Assembly: GCF_000499845.2 (NCBI RefSeq)
Contig: NC_023758.2
Coordinates: 16,878,088-16,942,087 of the forward strand
Length of the DNA: 64,000 nucleotides
Source of the DNA: Phaseolus vulgaris
Lineage: Eukaryota > Streptophyta > Magnoliopsida > Fabales > Fabaceae
Reading direction: 5' to 3'
This document shows positions 57,205-64,000 of this stretch, one piece after another. The notes under the pieces were generated by a model. The model worked only from the letters and a program-made list of their open reading frames with translations, had not been told where the DNA came from and made no database searches. Numbering within the stretch: position 1 is the stretch's first letter; every line of letters begins with the position of its first letter. Made by a program: the position numbers and the translations under genes.

Positions 57205-57695
57205 TTACATATATTTTATGGATGCATATACTAAATATACTTGGTTGTTTCTTCTACATAATAAGTCACAAACGCTAACTACTATTACTTGTTTTAAGAC
57301 TTTTGCTAAAACACAAAAGCTATTCAAGCTGACAACGCAAAAGAATTTCTATATTTCAAACGTTTCACTCATGAATTTGGAATCTATCATTGTCTCATTT
57401 GTCTGCATACTCATGAACAAAATGGTTCAATTGAACGTAAGCATCGTCATATAACTGAAATGGGATTAACTTTGCTTGCCTCTACTTCTTTACCAATCCA
57501 AATTTGGGGTGAACCATTTACTACTATCATGCATATTATCAATGCTTTAACTTATCCTGTTATTCACAATAAGTCACCACATGAAATGATTTTTAATACT
57601 GTTCCTGATTATGAAAAAATTCAAAACCTTTGGATGTGATTTTTTTTCGCCACTTCGACCATACAATAAACATAAGTTGGATTTCAGGTTGTCTT
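57205..57695 (+). pseudogene. Second copia element: integrase core, truncated on the left
   Basis: MDAYTKYTWLFLLHNKSQT, then in a shifted frame QADNAKEF, HEQNGSIERKHRHITEMGL and NALTYPVIHNKSPHEM: the copia integrase core with second Asp and Glu. The left end begins directly at the edge of the SIRE-like LTR. The frame is cut at KLDFRLS by a solo LTR and resumes at 58779 with CLFIGYSLYNKGYLCLSP. Confidence 0.85.
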
Positions 57696-57844
57696 TGTTA
57701 GATTTGATGACTACAACAAGAGGGGGGGGGGTGAATTGTTTTCAAACTGTTTTCACAAATACTTGGCTTAGAATAAAACTTTTTCAATCAACTCAGAAAA
57801 ACAATTCAGAAAGCTAATCAAATTACCAAACAGAAGCAAAATTA

Positions 57845-57875
57845 TAATCGGTTAAAATAGCAGTTCAACCGATTG
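57845..57875. promoter_or_regulatory. Paired-dyad module, outer
   Basis: TAATCGGTTA (57845-57854) and CAACCGATTG (57866-57875); spacer AAATAGCAGTT lacks the CGAAA. Confidence 0.5.
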
Positions 57876-58475
57876 TTTATGACAGCGAAAAATACAAACA
57901 GATATAGAGAGAAGGGATAGAGAGAATTACACACAGAGATTATACTGGTTCACTCTATCACAGAGCTACATATAGTCCTCAATCAAACCACTGAGTTTTC
58001 ACTATACAATCAATCACAGATTACTCAAACACCACACACAAGAAGGTGACTTTGAATCCCACAAAGCCTACTCACCCTTCTTGCACACAACAACCACCTC
58101 AAGCCAGAATCCCACTGACTTTACAGGATTTTACACAGTTATACAAAATGTCATATCAACAATTACAAGAACTTGAACAGGATTAGAAAACACCTGGTAA
58201 GACATAATACACTAGCACCCTATTGATCAGTTCTTTCAAAGACAACAAAAGCACAAGGCAATCTTGCTAAAAACTTGGTTGAAACCTTTTCACAAACAAT
58301 TTCGTAATCTCTCAAATCAATCTCAGCTTAGAGTTTCAAAGGTTTTTGTTTCATCAATCTTGAAACGTTTTAATCAAAAACATATTTATAAACCTTGAAA
58401 TGCTAACATTAAAGCAAATCTGTACAATCAAATCAGTTAAAACAGATTTTCAAAAAGCTGTTACAAGCACACATT

Positions 58476-58506
58476 TAATCGGTTAAAACCACGAAACAAC
58501 CGGTTG
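58476..58506. promoter_or_regulatory. Paired-dyad module, middle
   Basis: TAATCGGTTA (58476-58485) and CAACCGGTTG (58497-58506, perfect palindrome); spacer AAACCACGAAA. Confidence 0.6.
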
Positions 58507-58563
58507 AATGCTCTTGTTAGTTATAAAACAGTTTTAAAACTTTCTTTGCCAGCTAAGTTACAA

Positions 58564-58594
58564 AAACCGATTATCTCAACATTTTAATCAGTTG
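58564..58594. promoter_or_regulatory. Paired-dyad module, inner
   Basis: AAACCGATTA (58564-58573) and TAATCAGTTG (58585-58594); spacer TCTCAACATTT. Confidence 0.45.
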
Positions 58595-58778
58595 TTTTTC
58601 CCTTAGCATGGAAAAACACTTTAATCTTTAAAACTGATTGAAATGAGCTTTGTTTGAGTTTCAAAACTGATCTTACAAAGATTCTAAACCCAAAACCAAA
58701 ACCTAAACCTAAAACATCACCCAGATTCATGCTTCACTTGGATTTGGCACATCAAAGCTTCCTATCTTCAACAGTCTT

Positions 58779-60935
58779 GTTGTCTTTTCATTGGTTATAG
58801 CTTATACAACAAAGGTTATCTCTGTCTCTCCTCCACTAGTAAGAGTTATGTTTCTCGTCATGTGCTTTTTCATGAAGAATTATTCTCATACAATCTCCCT
58901 TAGTACAACTTTATTTCTCATGCATCCTTTCTGCTATCTCTGATCCATCTTTAACCATTCTTATGCCACCTACATCCTTTATTTATGATTCTAATCATAA
59001 CATCTCCACTACTTCTCTTTCCCCTAATAATATACTTCTACATCCTATACAACCTTTTCTCCAACAACTACTTCTTCTCTAACTTCATCTCCATAAAATA
59101 ATATTACTGCTAAGGACTCTGTCAATAAACATCCCATTGTAACGCAATCTAAAATAGGTATTTTCAAACCTAAAAATTTTCACACTCATACTGCTTTACA
59201 TTCTCACATTCCCACTACTATGCAAGATGTTATTTCTTTTCCTTCATGGTTACAGGCCATGCGCGATGAATATGTTGCCCTTCTCAACAATCACACCTGG
59301 ACTCTTACCCCTCTTTCGTTTGGTGCTAAAGTTGTTGGATGCAAATGGTTGTTTAAAAATAAATACAATGCAAATGGTTCCTTTCAAAGACATAAAGCCT
59401 ATCTAGTTGCAGAAGGCTATGATTACAATGAAATTTATAGCTTAGTTGTGAAGCCATCAATCATTCACGTTGTGTTATCTCATGTTGTCTCCTCTGCATG
59501 GCTCATTCATGAAATTGATGTCAATAACGGGTTTCTGAATGACAATCTCCAATAAGACGTGTACATGAAACAACCACCAGGTTTTGAATCATCATCTCCT
59601 CACCTTGTTTGCAAACTTCAAAATGCTCTCTATGGCTTAAAGCAAGCTCTAAGGTCTTGGTTCCAAAAGCTAAGTTCCACTCTCCAAACATTTAGTTTTC
59701 ATCCAACCAAGAATGATACCTCCTTATTTGTTAAGTTTATGCCTTCTGATACTAAATTTTTCTTAATATATGTTAATGATATTATCATCACATGTTCTTC
59801 GGGGAAAGAAGTCAACAATCTTATATCAAAACTAAATTCATGCTTTGCTTTGAAGGATCTCGACCCGCTACACTACATCCTTGGAATTGAATTCAATCGT
59901 CTAAAGAGTGGTGATCTTTTACTCTCTCAAACCAAGTACATCAACGATCTTCTACGTCCCACAGACATGCTAAGCAAATCCTCTTCCCATGCCAATGCAG
60001 TCCAATATTCGTCTAAAGAAAGATTCTTCATCTGCCATGGAAGATCCTACCTTATATTGCTCAGTCGTTGGAACTCTTCCACATATACTCATCACATGCT
60101 TTGAGCTCTCTTTTGCTATAAATAAAGTTTGTCAATTCATGCACAACCCGCAAGACCATAACTGGAAGGCATTACTAGATATATCAGGTTTATATTCGTC
60201 TATTAAATAATATTTGAATACTTGAAAAGTTTCTTTTAATATGTAAAGTTTCCCATTTTTATTTATCGAGATCTGGTTATGAGTAATTAAAAGGTAAAAA
60301 TACAAATTGACAACTTGAAGGGCTATTTCTAAAGGACATTCTTAATTGGAATCAGAGGATCTCTTTCAATTGGATTCATTTCTTCTTTGTAATATTTTCT
60401 ATCATGGAATGATCATATTTGAAAACAATTCGATTTGCTACCTTATCGGCACAACTTAGCATGGTTTACTCATTAAACACTGCTTTTCATTAAATAATCT
60501 AGCTTTTAGTGATGCTGATTGGGGAAGTGATGTAGATGATCCTAAATCAACCACCAAATATTGTGTTTATTTTGGTTCCAAACTTGTTTCTTGGTCATCA
60601 CATAAACATTGTCATTATACTCACTAAGGTAATTTGGCTTCAGCCTTTGTTGCATGAACTTCACTTATCCACTTCGCAACCTCAACTCTTTCAGACAACT
60701 TAGGTGCAATTTTACTCAGTACAAAACTTGTCATGTATTCGTGAACCAAACATTTTGAACTCGATCTTCACTTTGTCAAAGATCATGTTCAACAAAAGCA
60801 TGTTAGCCTTGTGCATCTCCCAACTCGATTTCATGTCACTGACATTTTGACAAAACCCAGTTCTGAAATTTTTTTCACTGCGTTTAGAGCTAAAGTTATG
60901 GTTAAAACTTCGCCAACATGAGTTTAAAGGGTGGA
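58779..60935 (+). pseudogene. Second copia element: end of integrase, RT and RNase H
   Basis: After FIGYSLYNKGYLCLSP and SRHVLFHEEL there is a degraded linker. RT runs at 59220-60100: WLQAMRDEYVALLNNHTWTL, KVVGCKWLFKNKYNANGS, HEIDVNNGFLN, then in the next frame VYMKQPPGFESSSPHLVCKLQNALYGLKQ-type sequence. The catalytic YVDD box is YVNDIII (near 59768), an Asp-to-Asn change. RNase H is broken but shows FSDADWGSDVDDPKSTT (near 60510) and FHVTDILTKP (near 60825). Several stops and frame changes make it inactive. Confidence 0.88.
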
Positions 60936-61037
60936 TGTTAGACTGTTAGTAGTTAGTTTATCTAGCTTTGTCTCTGTATCATGGTGAACTTTCAGAATAC
61001 GATACAATGTTTTGTCTCTCTTCTATTTCTTCTTACA
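60936..61037 (+). repeat. Possible short 3' LTR of the second copia (about 102 bp)
   Basis: After AAAGGGTGGA the sequence starts TGTTAGACTGTTAG and ends TTCTTCTTACA, in the right place for a short TG...CA LTR. No partner LTR is in the window. Confidence 0.45.
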
Positions 61038-61774
61038 ATCTTAAAAATGATAAAAAAAACTTCAAGCATCTAAATCTAATTCTTTTAAGAAACATCTACA
61101 TTTAAATTAACACTTCCTATGCTATTGCTAGTTAAGTGGTTTGAACTTTACAATTAGGCGGGCAAGTGAGATGGTATTCACCACATTTAAAGTGTTTATG
61201 ATTCATTCCAACTACACAGCCACACACACTCCCACCCGATACCATATATATTTTAATGATATTTATAACTTTACGAGTATTAAATAGATATTAAATAAAT
61301 GTTTTATTTTTTATAAATAATTTTTATTTAAACCATATTTTAAGAATTAAGTAGTTAAAATAAAATTAAAACTAAGAGAAACATTAATAATTAAAAAATT
61401 ATTTAAAATTTAATTAAATTAAAAAATTTATTTACACATACAAAATTGAAGTTAATTCTTAAATATATTAATTTTATTTACACTTTTATAAGACTAGTTT
61501 TATTTATACTAATGTTTTACCATGAAATTTTGTTTGAATTTTACTTTAAGATCAATTTTTTTATTAATTATATTTAGGTAAGACACTTCCTCTTCTTTTA
61601 GGGGTTTACTATAAGTCGACTTTCTCTATGTTCATTTGTTCTTTCACTACTTTAGATCTTTTGAACTCATTACAAATTACATTTGACAACCTTATACAAA
61701 TTTCTAAAGGTTACTCTCACTTGTTGTAGGTGTAGTTGACTCAAGAAGGGGGGATTAAATGAAGTCTTGGAATC
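61038..61774. other. AT-rich spacer, no gene recognised
   Basis: Stop-rich sequence. The last 45 bp (GTTGACTCAAGAAGGGGGGA...) resemble the U5 end of a SIRE-like LTR. Confidence 0.55.
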
Positions 61775-61807
61775 TGTACCGACCAGGTCATCGGGTATGA
61801 TGACGTG
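61775..61807 (+). repeat. First 33 bp of a C-type Tat LTR
   Basis: TGTACCGACCAGGTCATCGG continues as in the LTRs of element C up to GATGACGTG, where the CRM-like element begins. The bases ACGTG (61803-61807) would be its target duplication. Confidence 0.75.
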
Positions 61808-62784
61808 TGATGTGATTCCAATAGCCACATAGAACAAGATTCTTGACACTTTGAGGAATCACCTTGAGCTGGAAAATGTAGAGGCACTTTCTTAGAAGTT
61901 GGATCATAGTTCTAAGATCAAGAACTCACCAAAACAAGTACCAAATCCCAAACTCATTTGGATGAACCAAATATTGTCAAATTGAATCAACAAAGGAGAA
62001 GGAAAAGAACAAACCGAACAGAATTGAACTTCAAAACAAAAGAACCGAACAGAATTTAAAAACTAAACAGAAAATAGGTGCTGGAAAATTAAAGGAACCG
62101 AAACAAAAACAACTCAAAACTCAAGGCAATAAGAACAAATTGAAGAAGAAGAAAGGAAGGAGAAGAGAATGCTCATGAAGATGGAGGAATGGTTGGATGA
62201 TCACGCCACTAGAAGAATGGATGCTCCTAGATGAGTGTGGAAGCCGCCACTTGAGGAAACCATGGTCCTTCAAGATAAGACTAGAGAAGAAGCTCAAAGC
62301 TCTCCAAATGCTCACTCCAATTTTGAGTATAGTTTCTTTAGATAAAATTCAAATCTGAATTTTACAAAGGAAGCACCTCTATTTATAGCCTAAGGTGCTG
62401 AAAAATAGGTGGGAAATTTCAAATAAACTCATTTGAAATTCCCACCAAAAACAAGTCACATGGGAGGTGTGACCTTTTTCTACTATGACACCTCCCAAAA
62501 ACTACACCTACACCTATCTACTAATACACCCCCCTAAAGGTCCTATTTAAAACCTAAAAGATGCTATAACAAAAGAGGTTTCTAAGGTTTCCCTCTAAGC
62601 ACCTTCAACTAAAGACACTACAAAAAGAGAAAATAAATGTCCTCTTGCTCCCAAGGCTTTGAACATGCTTCTTGTAATCCTTTGAGGTGGACTTTGACCT
62701 CCATGGGCATCCTCCATTTGTGCCTCCACCTCTTCTTGAGCTTGATGAGTGGCCTCCATGTTCTCTTGGGCTTGATCTCCATCA
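61808..62784 (-). repeat. 3' LTR of the CRM-like element (977 bp)
   Basis: On the minus strand it starts TGATGGAGATCA and ends TGGAATCACATCA, like the 985-bp solo LTR at 55255-56239. Minus-strand TATA (CTATAAATAG) at 62381-62390. Confidence 0.85.
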
Positions 62785-64000
62785 TACTCCCCGAGTTGGA
62801 GAGAATTCGACCACGAATTCTGGAGACCTACAGAAAAAGGAGTTAGATCGCTGACATTAAAAGTATGACTACCTAAGAATGTATCAGGCATATCTAACTC
62901 ATAAGCATTGTCATTAATCCTCTTGAGGACTTGGAAAGGTCCATCCCCTCGAGGCATTAGTTTGGACTTCCTTTGAGTAGGAAAACGATCCTTCCTCAAG
63001 TGAAGCCAAACCCAATCGCCCTCATCAAACAACAATGCTTTTCTCCTCTTATTGGCAAGTTCAGCATACTTGCCAACCTTCTTCTCAATTCTCTTCTTGA
63101 TGTCTTTATGCAAAGTTTTCACAAAAGAAGCCTTTTCATCCCCATCTTTGCACAAGACATCGTCAAGAAGGGGAATAGGAAGAAGATCAAGAGGTGTTAG
63201 GGGATTAAACCCATAGACCACCTCAAAAGGAGAATGGGAGGTGGTAGAATTTACTACTCGGTTATATGCAAACTCAACATGGGGTAGTAAATTCTCCCAC
63301 ACTCTAGGATTCCCCGAAATAAAGCATCTCAATAGTTGTCCCAAAGTTCTATTTACCACCTCGGTTTGACCATCGGTTTGTGGGTGGCAAGTGGTAGAAA
63401 ATAAAAGCTTAGTTCCAAGCTTGCCCCACAAGGTCTTCCAAAAGTGACTCAAGAACTTAGGATCTCTATCGGACACTATAGACCTAGGAATCCCATGCAA
63501 GCGAAACACTTCTTGGAAGAAGAGGTTTGCAATGTGGCATGCATCATCCACTTTGTGGCAAGGAATAAAGTGAGCCATTTTTGAAAAACGATCCACTACC
63601 ACAAAAATTGAGTCCTTTCCCTTTGATGTCTTGGGTAAGCCTAAGATGAAATCCATAGATATATCTACCCAAGGCATTGAAGGGATAGGAAGAGGAGTAT
63701 AAAGACCATGGGGATGCATTTTAGATTTAGCTTTGCGGCAAGCTATGCATTTATCACACAAACTATGAACATGTTTATGCATATGAGGCCAAAAGAAATG
63801 TTCATGCAACACATCCAAAGTTTTAGCAACCCCAAAATGTCCCATTAAGCCCCCCTCATGAGCTTCTCTAACAAGAGATAATCTAATAGAGCATTGGGGA
63901 ACACAAAGACGTTTTCCTTTAAAAAGAAAGCCATCTTGAATAAAAAAATCTTTGTGTCCTCCCTTAAGACACTCTTGATAGAGGAGAGAAAAATCAAGGT
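62595..64000 (-). CDS. pol: Integrase part of CRM-like polyprotein (partial, intact frame)
   Basis: The frame enters from beyond 64000 and ends at 62595, about 468 codons in view. The zinc region reads [17 protein letters not shown]...[11 protein letters not shown]. The catalytic core has [13 protein letters not shown] (Asp), [15 protein letters not shown] (Asp) and [18 protein letters not shown] (Glu). The GPF-type C-terminal module follows ([20 protein letters not shown]) with [11 protein letters not shown]. The last 63 codons, starting around DGDQAQE, lie inside the 3' LTR. No chromodomain is seen. No stop or frameshift in view, unlike every other pol here. The ATG at 63845 is internal, since the frame is open upstream. 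Confidence 0.92.
   Translation of the reverse strand, partial: LDFSLLYQECLKGGHKDFFIQDGFLFKGKRLCVPQCSIRLSLVREAHEGGLMGHFGVAKTLDVLHEHFFWPHMHKHVHSLCDKCIACRKAKSKMHPHGLYTPLPIPSMPWVDISMDFILGLPKTSKGKDSIFVVVDRFSKMAHFIPCHKVDDACHIANLFFQEVFRLHGIPRSIVSDRDPKFLSHFWKTLWGKLGTKLLFSTTCHPQTDGQTEVVNRTLGQLLRCFISGNPRVWENLLPHVEFAYNRVVNSTTSHSPFEVVYGFNPLTPLDLLPIPLLDDVLCKDGDEKASFVKTLHKDIKKRIEKKVGKYAELANKRRKALLFDEGDWVWLHLRKDRFPTQRKSKLMPRGDGPFQVLKRINDNAYELDMPDTFLGSHTFNVSDLTPFSVGLQNSWSNSLQLGEYDGDQAQENMEATHQAQEEVEAQMEDAHGGQSPPQRITRSMFKALGARGHLFSLFVVSLVEGA

Larger units (their letters stand above)
57696..58773 (-). mobile_element. Solo LTR (1078 bp), SIRE-like, inserted in a copia integrase
   Basis: It is flanked by the exact duplication GTCTT (57691-57695 and 58774-58778). 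On the minus strand it starts TGTTGAAGATAGG and ends ATCAAATCTAACA, with a CAATTCACCCCCCCCTC block near the end. Without it the host copia frame reads through KLDFR to FIGYS. Three dyad modules lie inside. Confidence 0.92.
61808..64000 (-). mobile_element. CRM-like chromovirus, 3' part, continues beyond window
   Basis: 3' LTR at 61808-62784, purine tract (minus strand CAACTCGGGGAGTA, 62798-62785) and a long integrase frame open to the window end. A C-terminus without a chromodomain, and coding that runs into the LTR, fit the CRM group, but clade placement is by eye. Confidence 0.85.

Noticed and set aside
1..64000. tRNA, rRNA or snoRNA genes
   Set aside because: Looking for tRNA A/B-box pairs and rRNA-like blocks I found only the tRNA-complementary primer-binding sites of the retrotransposons.

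Overview
This window looks like plant nuclear DNA, most probably from a eudicot; Phaseoleae-type legumes are my best guess but only an inference. It holds one host gene: a four-exon U-box/armadillo E3 ubiquitin ligase of the PUB10/PUB11 type at 45932-48844 on the + strand. Nearly everything else is retrotransposon sequence nested several layers deep, plus AT-rich spacer.

Layout. 1-2151: 5' part of a minus-strand Tat-lineage Ty3/gypsy element (A). 2765-5664: a SIRE-like solo LTR, a degraded related LTR, and a chromovirus gag-protease-RT fragment. 5640-7015: a ~26-bp minisatellite, AT-rich DNA and a CACTA-transposon end. 7021-10345: a 5'-truncated LINE. 10382-12379: a Tat LTR (family D) followed by a remnant of an antisense gene and a third kind of Tat-like LTR. 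12380-18803: Tat element B (+), lacking its protease and its 3' LTR. 18804-24981: Tat element D (-), joined tail-to-tail to B through a 9-bp microhomology; its LTR carries a 1749-bp solo LTR. 24982-28441: AT-rich DNA with two tandem repeats. 28447-40551: Tat element C (+), complete from LTR to LTR (987 bp each) with an exact 5-bp target duplication. 40557-45900: AT-rich upstream of the PUB gene. 50000-61037: remnants of another Tat LTR, a gag-protease-only chromovirus (F), a SIRE-like copia and a second copia, broken up by solo LTRs. 61775-64000: a stub of a C-type LTR and the 3' part of a CRM-like chromovirus that runs off the window.

How parts work together. The Tat elements share an order of gag (variant CCHC finger), protease, RT, RNase H, second archaeal-type RNase H and integrase. 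Element C additionally carries, between integrase and 3' LTR and on the opposite strand, an intron-containing gene for a proline-rich/gypsy-type-transposon-domain/coiled-coil protein. Its promoter, 5'-UTR intron and start are recognisable in the unrelated-looking remnant at 11.1-11.8 kb. All pol genes except the CRM-like integrase have stops or frameshifts.

Main unexplained structure. The SIRE-like LTRs repeatedly contain paired 10-bp dyads (about CAAYCGRTTG) whose centres lie exactly 21 bp apart, separated by an 11-nt spacer that often ends in CGAAA. At least ten such modules occur here. Divergent Tat LTRs share a different block, a CTGACTTGAGCGTC-like motif followed by GC-rich palindromes.
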